From: Xanthostigma xanthostigma
Lineage: Eukaryota; Arthropoda; Insecta; Raphidioptera; Raphidiidae
Length of the DNA: 64,000 nucleotides
Direction: 5' to 3'
NCBI GenBank assembly: GCA_963575645.1
Contig: OY754466.1
Location: 1,280,001 to 1,344,000, forward strand
In this document: in pieces, positions 34,666 to 45,056 of the stretch
Layout: each line of letters starts with the position of its first letter
Numbering within the stretch: position 1 is the stretch's first letter
The notes under the pieces: model-generated
The model's database searches: none
What the model was told of the DNA's origin: nothing
What the model saw: the letters and a program-made list of their open reading frames with translations, nothing else
Position numbers and translations under genes: made by a program

Positions 34666-35469
34666 TACACTCAAACCTGAGTGATTGAGAGCTGGGTAAG
34701 CGAGAAAACTCTCTAAGTGAGAGTAATTACCGTCTTTGTATCCCTCTATAAGTGAGAAACAGAAACCTTTATAAGAGAAAGACGATCTTCACTCAAGGAC
34801 ATAACTGAGACTACTACTTGCCTGTACCTCTATAAGCGACAGTCGAACGTATTTAATAGTTACACGAAGAATGAATCATAAATAGCTGAACTAACATTGC
34901 TTTTTTTTAGTTTTTTATTTTATTTTTTTAGCATCTATGTCGAATAATACGTACAGTACCTGGGTGACCGAGCTTTGCTCGGAAAGTTAAATAAAATACT
35001 GATATTCAAATACGTATTTATTTTAAGTCTCACTTGGACAGTAATTAAAGATTAACAGTCATAATATTTTGAAAACAATTGTTTCATTGTTTGTATAAAA
35101 TTCCAAAACCTACTTACAATATTTGAGTATTTTCATACGTCAAAAAATTGATTTTTATAATGATAAAATTTGTAAGAAAACGATTTTTTCGAGAGATGAG
35201 ACCTATAGCTAAAACGATATTTTGCCCCCCAAAATCCCTTTTCAGTAAATTTCATCCAAATCGTTAGGCCCGTTTTCGAGAAAATATTTAGGGATATAAG
35301 TAGATAGGTACATAGGTAGATACAAGATTAGCTCGTTTAATAATATAGGGATGAAAGAAAGACCACTCCAGTACCTCTATAAGCTACAAACTCGGGTTAG
35401 TGAAAAACCTCCATAAACAAATAAGAGATCGCGGTCCCTTGAACTCTCGTTTATCCAGGTTCGACTGTA
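34666..35469. mobile_element. Second pogo-like element, interrupted by H1
   Basis: Ends CACTCAAACCTGAGTGATTG (34668) and complement of CAGTCGAACCTGGATAAACG (ending 35467), with TA on both sides. The interior repeats CCTCTATAAGNGA words (34744, 34836, 35374). The element is split by an H-type insertion at 34967-35351. Confidence 0.7.
34967..35351 (-). mobile_element. Family H element, copy 1
   Basis: Starts ACCTGGGTGACCGAGCTTTG and ends near TAATATAGGGATG. Inverse of 44742-45056, and its core matches the interior of G1 and G2. The GACCGAGCTTTGCTCGG terminus is common at RTE-like insect repeats. Non-coding. Confidence 0.65.
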
Positions 35470-35594
35470 CATCAAAACCGAGAAAACTTTGAGGAATCAA
35501 CGAGCCACGAGCGCCAATGATTCCAGCTACGTCACTGACCACTTATTCAGATGGCTTTTAAATAAAAGACATACATTATTCAAAAAGCAATAAA

Positions 35595-36826
35595 ATGTAA
35601 CCGGTTAAGTAGCGGTACAATATTAAAACAATTTGTGGTTTATGAATCTGCTTATTCGAGTAGAAATACTTGAAAGACAACGGATCATCGCGTATTAAAA
35701 ATGTGTTATCATTGTCAAAATACGATGGAGGAAGGTTTTGGTTGAGGATCATAAATAAATAAGCTTTACCAAGGTTTCGCTAGTGGCCAACGTTTCGAAA
35801 AATTTATTTTCATCTTCAGGGCCTCAAGTGAAACATTGGTAAAGCTTATTTATTTATGATCCTCAACCAAAACCTTCCTCCATCGTAACATTCTATTGGA
35901 TAATGTAACCGGTTAAGTAGCGGTACAATATTAAAACAATTTGTGGTTTATGAATCTGCTTATTCGAGTAGAAATACTTGAAAGACAACGGATCATCGCG
36001 TATTAAAAATGTGTTATCATTGTCAAAATACGATGGAGGAAAGTTTTGGTTGAGGATCATAAATAAATAAGCTTTACCAAGGTTTCGCTAGTGGCCAACG
36101 TTTCGAAAAATTTATTTTCATCTTCAGGGCCTCAAGCGAAACATTGGTAAAGCTTATTTATTTATGATCCTCAACCAAAACCTTCCTCCATCGTAACATT
36201 CTATTGGATAATGTAACCGGTTAAGTAGCGGTACAATATTAAAACAATTTGTGGTTTATGAATCTGCTTATTCGAGTAGAAATACTTGAAAGACAACGGA
36301 TCATCGCGTATTAAAAATGTGTTATCATTGTCAAAATACGATGGAGGAAGGTTTTGGTTGAGGATCATAAATAAATAAGCTTTACCAAGGTTTCGCTGGT
36401 GGCCAACGTTTCGAAAAATTTATTTTTATCTTCAGGGCCTCAAGCGAAACATTGGTAAAGCTTATTTATTTATGATCCTCAACCAAAACCTTCCTCCATC
36501 GTAACATTCTATTGGATAATGTAACCGGTTAAGTAGCGGTACAATATTAAAACAATTTGTGGTTTATGAATCTGCTTATTCGAGTAGAAATACTTGAAAG
36601 ACAACGGATCATCGCGTATTAAAAATGTGTTATCATTGTCAAAATACGATGGAGGAAAGTTTTGGTTGAGGATCATAAATAAATAAGCTTTACCAAGGTT
36701 TCGCTAGTGGCCAACGTTTCGAAAAATTTATTTTCATCTTCAGGGCCTCAAGCGAAACATTGGTAAAGCTTATTTATTTATGATCCTCAACCAAAACCTT
36801 CCTCCATCGTAACATTCTATTGGATC
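35595..36826. repeat. Tandem array, four units of 308 bp, hammerhead-like motif in each
   Basis: Units start at 35595, 35903, 36211 and 36519 (ATGTAACCGGTTAAGTAGCG); only a few substitutions separate them. Each unit contains an inverted repeat with ~52-bp arms (TACGATGGAGGAAGG... and complement). On the minus strand of its loop is GGCC-CTGAAGAT-GAAAA(loop)TTTTC-GAAACGTT-GGCC (35785-35823, then every 308 bp). Tandem units with such a motif resemble Penelope-like terminal repeats or retrozyme-type multimers. No coding sequence. Confidence 0.85.
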
Positions 36827-36847
36827 AACACTACTTTATGCTGAAGA

Positions 36848-38095
36848 CATCAATAATAATAATAATTTTATTAGTCAATAGCACAATAAATTGCAGACAT
36901 TGTCAACATACTAAAATTTACATTAAAAGATTCACAAGAACATATACATTTTTATATCCAGAAGATTATTTTAAAAAATCATTTATGTGATAAAATGTTT
37001 CTTTAATTAAAAGTCTGTTTTAAATTTTTTTATTGTTGTACTTTGTTTGATGCCATTTGGTAAACTATTGTAAATTACAATTGGGGAATTTGTGATACCC
37101 TTTATAGTTAAGTTAAGTCGGTTCCGGGGAACTTTTAAATTTGTGTTGTGACGGGTGTCATGAAAATGTGTCGAACTAACTGGTGAGTATTTGTAAAGAT
37201 TTTGTCTAATATAAATCGCTGCATTAAGTATGTAGATACAGGGTACGGTCAAAAGGCCGTTTTCTTTAAAGTAAGAACGACACGATGTCATTGTACTTAG
37301 TTTAAACATATATCTAATTATGGATTTTTGTTTAATGAAGACATTGAGAGAACTGGGTGAGTTTCCCCAACATAAAATACCATATTTTATCAAAGGGTAC
37401 GCATAAGCATAATATATAGTTTTCAGTAAATCTATATTATGACAAAAAGAGTTGAAACATTTTATCATATGAATGGTTTTTGATAATCTTTTACACAAGT
37501 CGTTTGTATGTTCATTCCAACTTAGGGTTGAATCTATGGTGACCCCAAGCAATTTAAAGCTTGTAACGCAATCAAGAAAATTATTATTTAATGCGAGAAT
37601 GAAATCAGCCGGATTTTTGTTCTGAATAGTGTGGAAAAACATCATTTTAGTTTTAGTGTCGTTTAGTTTTAAACCGTTATTGATACACCAATTATTTATG
37701 TCACTGACAGATTTATTCATTTTTTGATTAAGAATTTCAACCGATTTTCCTGCACATAGTACACTCGTGTCGTCTGCGTAAATTACACACCTATCACAGC
37801 TCACATAGTCTGGGCAGTCGTTTATGTAAATTAAAAAAAGGACCGGGCCTAAAACAGAGCCTTGTGGTACTCCATTTGTTAATCTGCCTTCATCAGAAAG
37901 AGTATTTTTGATAGACACTTGTTGGGTTCTTTGGTCTAAATAGGATTTGCTAATCCTCTAATACCTATTCGCTCAAGTTTCTGTAATAACAAATCGTGTT
38001 TAACCGTATCAAACGCTTTACTCATATCGCAAAAAGTAGCGCAAACTTTATTATTATTATCAAGATTATCTAAAACAAATGTTAAAAAATCATAA
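36848..38095 (-). pseudogene. 5'-truncated CR1/Jockey-group LINE, RT domain and C-terminus
   Basis: Minus-strand reading gives reverse transcriptase. 37950-38095 encodes FCDMSKAFDTVKHDLLLQKL (motif A). From 37948 to 37007 a second frame gives NGVPQGSVLGPVLFLIYIND, the catalytic YADDT, GLKLNDTKTKMMFF, LLGVTIDSTLSW and a C-terminal AWG-type region. A short deletion near 37949 breaks the frame between GLAN and SYLDQRTQQ. After the stop, ~150 bp of 3' UTR end in (ATT)n at 36850-36865. Endonuclease and ORF1 are missing. The clade (CR1/Kiri-like) is inference. Confidence 0.85.
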
Positions 38096-38100
38096 TGTCA

Positions 38101-38110
38101 AAATACTTAC
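38101..38110 (-). promoter_or_regulatory. Splice donor of myoglianin exon 1
   Basis: On the minus strand GTAAGTATTT follows CAGCCGT. It is close to the consensus donor and falls where homology to the propeptide stops; reading on adds only KYFDIMIF before a stop. A truncated LINE begins only about 6-20 bp further into the intron. Confidence 0.75.
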
Positions 38111-38903
38111 ACGGCTGAGCAATGGAAATAACTTTTTCAGTTCTTGCATGGAAATCATCTTCCTCTTCAACGACCATCGGACCTTCTTTGAAACCGGGAT
38201 TCGGATCGTCTCCCATCATCAAATTAATGTTCGTGTCCTCTCTGGCCTTCTCCATAATTTCCCGCATCCTTTCGGCACTGATCTTCGGCAACATTCGTCC
38301 CGTTACATTGGGCGCGTTGTTTTCTTGAAAGCCGAGCTTTTTCAACACTTGCGATTTGATATATTCCAAATTCAACGTCCTCAAATCCTCCCGACGCATG
38401 CAGCCGGAACACGACGACGGCGGCTGCGACTGAAAACTGTCGTCGTCCGTTTGATGATTTCTCGCATCCTGAGGGTTGTTCGACGGCGATCTTTTGTCTC
38501 TGTTGTCTTCACTACTCGCGCACGGGGCTGTTAAACAAATGACTATCACTAGTATCGTAATTACTTTACTTAAATGCCGCACGCTTGGCACCTTTAAATT
38601 GAGTACGTTTTCACAGCACCAGTTATGACATTGGCGCCGCCGTTTAGACATTTGAGACGTTGATTTATTGTTATTCTGATGATTGATAACACTTTTGTTT
38701 TTTTGTGTTGACGTTAACGCTAATTGTCTTTGATTTGTCATAACATTCTGTCGACACTGCTTCGCCGTACTATTGTTGCAATGCGTGGTCAATAATTGTT
38801 CACCGTAACTGCACCTGTCATCGGTATCTATCGATCCATCGATACCTATTCTGTCATTCTGATCGATTATTCCGTACATTTCGCTGCCCATTTTTAATAA
38901 CAT
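38111..38903 (-). CDS. myo: First coding exon of a myoglianin-type TGF-beta ligand (propeptide)
   Basis: Encodes 264 codons plus one base, ending in a canonical donor (GTAAGTATTT, 38110-38101), phase 1. A hydrophobic stretch at residues ~113-128 (VITILVIVICLTAPCAS) looks like a signal peptide, preceded by an unusually long hydrophilic N-terminus. Residues ~165-264 read as the GDF8/GDF11/myoglianin latency propeptide: SGCMRREDLRTLNLEYIKSQ, VLKKLGF...APNVTGRMLPKI and EEEDDFHARTEKVISIAQ, matching the vertebrate IKSQILSKLRL..APN and DDYHATTETVI pattern. The family acts as a secreted muscle/glia-derived ligand signalling through activin-type receptors. The start could be codon 1, codon 5 (38891, best Kozak, A at -3 and G at +4) or codon 85. 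The remaining propeptide and the cystine-knot domain are not in the window. Confidence 0.85.
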
Positions 38904-39484
38904 ATACTTTAAAAAAATTTTATCAGTTCTTACATTGTACGTTAGCCCGGATGCACTTTTAATTTAAAAATCCCACTTTGTCAAAAAAAAAACAAACTTA
39001 AGTTCTATGACACTATTTAATTCAGTACAGTTTTTTTTTAAGACACGTGTTGCTATGCGACATATTTATATTTAAAAAAACACTTGGATCTTATAGGGAT
39101 GGCGTTTGAACAACCGGCAGAGTAAGGACTCGAAAAACCGCCACGAAAACCACTCTGTTATTACAAAGTTAACAAGTCCTCAGTGTAGGTAGGTGCTATG
39201 ATAGAGTTGGCTGCCCAACTGCACAGTCAACTGTTCACTAACAAGTAAGTGACACTACTGCCGCCACATGATTTGCCTCTTTCTATATATTTACGCCGTA
39301 GGTTTGTCTGTGTGTGTGTTCGACGTATATGTAGCGATCTACACGAAATGTGTATATTATTAAGTATACCCAGTACCCACAATGTATATTAACATATGTA
39401 TTATACGAATGTACCACGTCGATCAAGACGTGGGGGTGAAATTTCACTCGATAGTTTGCTGATGAGCGTAACAGTTATTTTCCT
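38904..39484 (-). promoter_or_regulatory. Upstream region of the myoglianin exon (5' UTR/promoter expected)
   Basis: Single-copy in the window and bounded by transposon G3. It contains (GT)n at 39308-39320 and no obvious TATA box at a convincing distance. Transcription could also start from a non-coding exon further upstream. I see no acceptor site strong enough to decide. Confidence 0.3.
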
Positions 39485-40167
39485 TTTTTGACGTGAATAC
39501 GTCTTATAAATTGATGAAAACACCAGCTGCACGCACGAAAAAGTGTAACGCCGTAACGTTCCGCCTGACCCTGTGCGTGCAAGCGAGAGCGCAGTATAAC
39601 CGATAGAGAAGCACGATCGGCGTCGGCTTGTACGCATTTCACTCTTCTCGCGTGACGTCAGAGAGTAGTGTGCGTTCAACATTTTTCTCGGCTGTTCCAG
39701 CGAAAGCTACATCTGACAGATGGCCTTTGTTTTATAAACCGTGGAAATTAAGACTTAAAATCAAGATATCTAATAAAAATGTCATAAATTATCGAATTTT
39801 TAAAGCAATTTTTCAGATAATACATCGTTATTTGTTCGTTTTTGCACGGATATTTTTTGTGTCATATAATTATTACCGATTCATCCAAGCCAAAGTATAA
39901 CTGAACGCACGATACTGGATCTGCATTTCATAACAGCAGATAAATTATACGGTTTGTTAACAAATATATAATATATATATACATTCTTTTAAATGTCTTT
40001 TATAATTGCTTAAAAATATGTATGTTGATCAAATTATTAGTCGGTAAAAATATAGTTTGACAGCTACTAAAATTTAGGTTATGTATTATTAAATATGATT
40101 TTCGAGCGGAATACGTTATCACGTAAAACTATCGTCCGTAAACCGACTTTACAGACAACCAATTTTT
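39485..40167 (+). mobile_element. Family G element, copy 3, with a different interior
   Basis: Left end TTTTTGACGTGAATACGTC through ACGTTCCGCCTGACCCTGTG (39485-39578) and right end AAATTTAGGTTATG...CAGACAACCAATTTTT (40070-40167) match G1 and G2. The ~490 bp between them has no relation to the H-type interior. It contains GC-richer sequence (39590-39720) and open frames of ~90 codons without recognisable domains. Confidence 0.7.
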
Positions 40168-40307
40168 GGTAACTGTTACTGTTCTTTAAATAGGTAAAAT
40201 TTTACTGAATGGTTGGTTTCGATTTTGGCGAATTGTAGAACGCACAAAACTATTGCAGGGGTCGGCAACCCGCGGCCCGTGACTGTTTTATAAATAAAAG
40301 TCTTATA

Positions 40308-40872
40308 CAGTATGTAAACGCGTAAGGTGCACTAATAGGGAAATTAGCATTGGGAAAAAATACTTGGATCAGAGTTAGCCATGACTGCATTAATTGTTAT
40401 TTCTATTGAATTATCGTGGTAATCTTGAGGATTTCTATTTTATTTTAATTTATTTTTATTTTACTTGGCTTTTTTAATAATAAAAAGCTCTTATAAATCA
40501 TTAGATATTTTAATTTTTTTGTACAAAAATAAAACAAAAAAACAACTCCATCTGTTTGGAAACATTTCATTCAAAAATTGTCTGACCGGTATGACGTACG
40601 CGCGTTGGTAAATCAGTGACCCAATGTCTTTAGGTTCAACACGAATAGGCGGAGATATTTGATCTCGCACCATATTTAAGTATTTTTGGGAATTTAATGT
40701 CCCATTAATAAAAAAAGTCCGATTATGTTGTAATCATTTGAATATTTTCTTCGGTAGTATACACATTCATTTTCAAAAGAATATTATCTGTCAAATTGAA
40801 AAACAAGATTTCAAGGCTCACTCTGATCCAGTCATTTTTTCCCAATGTTAATTTCCCTATGTGCACCTTATA
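40308..40872 (-). mobile_element. Family C MITE, copy 2
   Basis: TA then CAGTATGTAAACGCGTAAGG at the left; right end truncated after GTGCACCTTATA. It keeps the minus-strand transposase-like fragment (ISPPIRVEPKDIGSLIYQRA ... LNEMFPNRW). Confidence 0.75.
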
Positions 40873-41044
40873 GCTTAAGCAACGAATAATTTGTAGATGG
40901 AAAAGTCGAAAGCAGAACATTTGACTTAGGAACTTTTTTTGGACTAGTTAGAAGATAAACATACTAATCCGTGTTTACATAGGTACTGTATACCTACCTA
41001 CATAAATAAGTAATTAAATTAATTTTTACAAATCATTTTTCTTA

Positions 41045-41391
41045 TGATATTGCAGAGGATGTACTTAGTCATTTACAAATGAATGTGATTGATCTCCAAT
41101 CTAATGATACTCTCAAAAACTCTCTCTTTAAAATCAAAGATCGTGTTTTTTATGTCAATTTGCCATCTAATTTTGACGAAATTGAAAAGGTTTGGTCTGC
41201 AATTAATTACAATTTTTGGTAGTACTTACTTATGCGAACAAACCTTTTCGATTCTCAATTACAGAAAAAATAAATATGCTTCTCGTCTCACAGTTGAGCA
41301 TTTGAGAGCTATTCTACGAATTGCAACTACAAACCTGGAAGCTAACATGCAACAAATAGCCACTCAAATACAACCTCAAACGTCACACTAA
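41045..41391 (+). pseudogene. hAT transposase C-terminus (frameshifted)
   Basis: One frame reads DIAEDVLSHLQMNVIDLQSN ... VNLPSNFDEIEK (41058-41190). After a shift near 41190-41197 the next frame reads FGLQLITIFGSTYLCEQTFS, ILNYRKNKYASRLTVEHLRA and ILRIATTNLEANM, ending at 41391. This is the hAT dimerisation region (STYLCEQ.FS..N..K.K.RSRLT.EHL), closest in style to the GTF2IRD2/SCAND3-like group. It lacks the N-terminal BED finger and the first catalytic residues, so it is inactive. Confidence 0.8.
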
Positions 41392-41709
41392 TTTTTGTAA
41401 AAAAACAGCATCGACACGACCCCGCAATTGTTTTTTAAAAAAGTCGTTATTTGTTTAAACTGTTTAAAGTAACAGTAACAGTTACGAATATTTAAAAAGA
41501 TAACAGCGTCACTAATCACTACACGCTGTCGCTATGCTTACGATAACTTATTATCTGCTCGGGTAGGTTAATCTAAGGAAGAACAGAGAAGCGCTTTTCT
41601 CTTAACCAATCATATCGCGGGGATGAACCTTCACTCGGATGAACGTGATTGGTTCACTTCAATTATCCACTCACACACATAATAGGTACACTAGATTACA
41701 GACGCTCAA

Positions 41710-42345
41710 TAACATAGGTCAAAAAAACTCGGATCGCAGTACCAAACCCTATACCGACATATTTGCTATTACTGATAATGTGGCTTTATTATTTTTTGGA
41801 CTGTAAGACGCACATTTTTACGTAGAGAAATGAACTCAAATTTTGGGTGCGTCTTATGGTCCGAAGGTAAAATTAAAATATTTTTTTCAAAAATTCGTCT
41901 CTAAATTTATGTTAACAATAAATAAAAATTATGATCCGAAAGTAACATTAAAATATATTTTTCTAAAAATCATCTTTTAAATTTGAGGTGCGTATTATCG
42001 TCCGAAAAATACGGTAAGTCAACTAGACTTTGTTTTTGACCAAAATGAAAAAAACAACCCCTTAATACGCTCCTTAAAACAATACGTTTTTTTCTTAATT
42101 GCAAATATTATTGTCAATCCAACATCTGCACTAACTTCAGTCAAAAAGTTCATTATTTCATATTCGCTATAACTAGTGTTTTCTTAAAATTTCTAAGTCC
42201 GCTCCTGCGTCGGTTCGATTTTGTTTAAATTTTAACAGCACATTTTAATCGATACTAAAAGGTTAAATTTCAAATTTAAAACGATTCCGAGAATTTTTTC
42301 AGTACTTTTGAACTTAAAAACTTTTTTCAACTCCTAACGATTAAC
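41710..42345 (+). repeat. Repeat family R, copy 2, with a small inserted element
   Basis: Aligns with 2195-2600. The alignment is interrupted at 41795-42015 by a segment with inverted ends: GGACTGTAAGACGCACATTT, and GTGCGTATTATCGTCCGAAA at the other side, with an internal copy GTGCGTCTTATGGTCCGAAG. This KAAGACGCAC/GTGCGTCTTA motif is a common insect MITE terminus. Confidence 0.55.
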
Positions 42346-43035
42346 ATATAAAAATATTACAAACGACAATTTGCCAAAATAGAAAACAAAAATTTGAATA
42401 CAAATATTATACAAAAATTCTCTAAAATTCAATTCATATTGTTAATGTGAAAAGTTGGGTAATCCCTGAGCAGAGGAAGGGATGGGTCAAATAAATTTAA
42501 GAAAGAGCAATTTGTTCATGCACAGGATCTTTTCATAAAATGGTATTTCAAGTCGAAACCCAGCGCTACAGCACGCTTGAAAATTAGCATCCAAATCTAG
42601 CCGCGAAACTAGGCTAGGTATGCAGCGACCAGCGCAGTTCCCATCTGAATTTCATCCCAGATTAATTTTTAATTGACGAATGCTTTTTTTTTGCTTTAGC
42701 ACGGTATTTACATCCGGTTTCATATTCTTTATGGAACGTAACAGGTGTAATGCTTAGCCCTGCATCATTGTTTTGATTACACCAGTATGAATCATCGTTT
42801 ATCATTTATTCATCTATTTATTTTTTTTACTTTACAGTAGTCTCCCACTATAAGTCCGCGGCTATGGAACTTAATGAGGTGCCCTTCTGTTTCAAAATGC
42901 GACATAATGTACGTATTCTTCGTACCGACAAAGTCCACAAATTGATCAAGGCGTCGAAGGTCCCTGGTGCTCAGAAAGTTTTGTCAGAAAATTTTATTTG
43001 ACAATGACCTTAGAATGTTAACATACATATTTCTC
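42346..43035. other. Stretch without a gene
   Basis: CAGTAGTCTCCCACTATAAG at 42836 resembles a pogo-like terminus without a partner. Nothing else was recognised. Confidence 0.4.
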
Positions 43036-43614
43036 TACAGTATGTAAACACGTAAGGTGCACATAGGGAAATTAGCATTGGGAAAAAATACTTGGATCAG
43101 AGTTAGTCATGACTGCATTAATTGTTATTTCTATTGAATTATCGTGGTAATCTTGAGGATTTCTATTTAATTTTGATTTATTTTTATTTTAGTTGGATTT
43201 TTTAATAATAAAAAGCTCTTATAAATCATTATTTTAATTTTTTTGTACAAAAATAAAACATTAAAACAACTCCATCTGTTTGGAAACATTTCATTCAAAA
43301 ATTGTCTGACTGGTATGACGTATGCGCGTTTGGTAAATCAGTGACCCTAATGTCTTTAGGTTCAACACGAATAGGCGGAGATATTTGATCTCGCACAATA
43401 TTTAAGTATTTTTGGGAATTTAATGTCCCATTAAAAAAAAAGTCCGATTATGTTGCAATCATTTGAATATTTTCTTCGGTAGTATACACATTCATTTTGC
43501 AAAAGAATATTATCTGTCAAATAGAAAAACAAGATCTTATGGCTCACTCTGATCCAAGTATTTTTTTCCCAGTGTTAATTTCCCTATGTGCACCTTACGC
43601 GTTTACATACTGTA
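43036..43614 (-). mobile_element. Family C MITE, copy 3 (both termini present)
   Basis: TA at 43036-43037 and 43613-43614 bracket 575 bp with inverted ends CAGTATGTAAACACGTAAGG / CCTTACGCGTTTACATACTG. It contains the decayed antisense transposase fragment. It best defines the family boundaries. Confidence 0.85.
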
Positions 43615-43930
43615 TATTAAAAAGCATTGTAGAGTTTTAAATCGGTCCTGCTCTAAAAATAATTCATATATTGTGTATAGTTAGCGTGATGGTGACAGAA
43701 ATGGTCAAGGAGCACCTGGTGGCAGAAACGCTCTCTTTCGTGTAGTCTGAGCCACTCTCTACAAGTCCGCATAGGGGAGTAGGGGTCTAGCGCGTTGCGG
43801 TACGACGTTGAGACATTTAAAATTGAAAATTCCTCTACAAAATGGCAGAAAATGACAGAACAGCATCGGGAGGATCTTCTAGTTGCACGAAAAATATTTT
43901 CTGCCAATTTACCCCCGGCAGAGACTATCA
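43615..43930. other. Short single-copy stretch
   Basis: An 84-codon minus-strand open frame (43653-43907) is Cys/His/Arg-rich but has no regular zinc-finger spacing and no recognised family. I do not call a gene. Confidence 0.3.
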
Positions 43931-43939
43931 GTATAATAA

Positions 43940-44194
43940 AAAAATATTTTTAACAAAAAAATTGAACCGACTTCAAAATATGCACTAAAAAGTAAAAAAC
44001 AATAATTATTGTTATTTTTGGAGTCGGTGTCACATCGGAATTCGAAAGTAGCAATTTAAATCTTATATGTCTCTAGTTCTCGGAATAGATTTCATTTTGG
44101 CTGACACCGACTCCAAAAATAACAATAATTATTATTTTTTACTTTTTAGTGCATATTTTGAAGTCGGTTCAATTTTTTTGTTAAAAATATTTTA
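43940..44194. repeat. Foldback M, 93-bp arms
   Basis: Arms 43940-44032 and 44102-44194 are near-exact complements (AACCGACTTCAAAATATGCA and complement; AATAACAATAATTATT symmetric). The loop is 69 bp. It abuts a LINE-type tail at 44260-44460. Confidence 0.75.
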
Positions 44195-44254
44195 TTTTCC
44201 TCTTTTTATTAGTGTTAGATAAAGTATTGCAATGGGTAGATCAAGTATGCGTGC

Positions 44255-44462
44255 CTTTGAAATTTGAGAGTTTCCCTCGATTTCTCCGGATTCCACCATC
44301 AGATCCTGACTTGGGACCACCTCGAAAGTGCACTCTTTCGAATAAAAAAAAAACTTTGAAAATCGGTCCATAATTGACGGAGAAATCGGTGAACATACAT
44401 GAAAAAATACAGTCGAACATAGAACCTCCTCCTTTTTTGAAGTCGGTTAATAAATAAATAAA
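44255..44462 (+). mobile_element. LINE-type 3' tail
   Basis: AATCGGTCCATAATTGACGG, GAGAAATCGGTGAACATACA and CCTCCTTTTTTGAAGTCGGT occur in a form widespread in insect repeats, followed by (AATA)n at 44447-44465. It shares the GAAGTCGGTT word with foldback M. Overlapping minus-strand frames are shadows. Confidence 0.5.
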
Positions 44463-44741
44463 TAAAACAAGTTCGATGAGTGAAACCGAGCTCAAACAGT
44501 TCGTCTTCTGCCAAAATCGACCTTTGAAACCGGCAGAGATGTAAGCAGTAACGGTGAAACATAACTTCAAAAGAAAACAGAACATTTTAAAACTGGGTAT
44601 TTCAGGAGAGCACGTCAGCCCTGGAGCCCCCTTGACGCGGTTATATAAAAATTGATTTTGATGAAACTAACAGATGAACTTTCAAAAACTCTTCCGAATT
44701 ACAGCGATATATAGACTTCTATTTACTGTTCGAAAAAAATC

Positions 44742-45056
44742 CCCTATACTATTAAACGAGCTAATCTTGTATCTACCTATGTACCTACCTATCTATGTCC
44801 CTAAATATTTTCTCGAAAACGGCCCTAACGATTTGGATGAAATTTACTGAAAAGGGATTTTGGGGGGCAAAAAATCGTATTAGCTAGGTCTCGTCTCCCG
44901 AAAAAATCGTTTTCTTACAAATTTTATCATTATAAAAATCAAATTTTTGACGTATGAAAATACTTAAATATTGTAAGTAGGTTTTGGAATTTTATACAAA
45001 CAATGAAATCAGTATTTTATTTAACTTTCCGAGCAAAGCTCGGTCACACAGGTACT
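44742..45056 (+). mobile_element. Family H element, copy 2
   Basis: Inverse of 34967-35351. It runs from CCTATACTATTAAACGAGCT through GGGATTTTGGGGGGCAAAAA to GAGCAAAGCTCGGTCACACA. It lacks ~60 bp present in H1 near its 3' part (ends ATGAAATCAGTATTT). The uninterrupted flanks show H exists independently of G. Confidence 0.65.

Larger units (their letters stand above)
40257..41391 (+). mobile_element. hAT element remnant with nested family C MITE
   Basis: CAGGGGTCGGCAACCCGCGG at 40257 is a classic hAT terminus (CAGGGGTCGGCAA...). A C-family MITE (40308-40872) sits 30 bp inside it, and the transposase 3' end follows at 41045-41391. A matching right terminus was not identified; CGACACGACCCCG at 41413 may be a decayed version. 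Confidence 0.6.

Noticed and set aside
35595..36826. CRISPR-like array
   Set aside because: Whole 308-bp units repeat without unique spacers, and the context is eukaryotic transposon DNA.
1..38100. Further exons of the myoglianin gene
   Set aside because: No frame with the rest of the propeptide or the cysteine-knot domain could be found on the minus strand below 38.1 kb.
38079..38534. Plus-strand frame of 151 codons opposite the myoglianin exon
   Set aside because: Shadow of the real minus-strand coding exon.
43653..43907. 84-codon Cys/His/Arg-rich minus-strand frame
   Set aside because: Cys and His spacing does not match a zinc finger, and no family resemblance was found.
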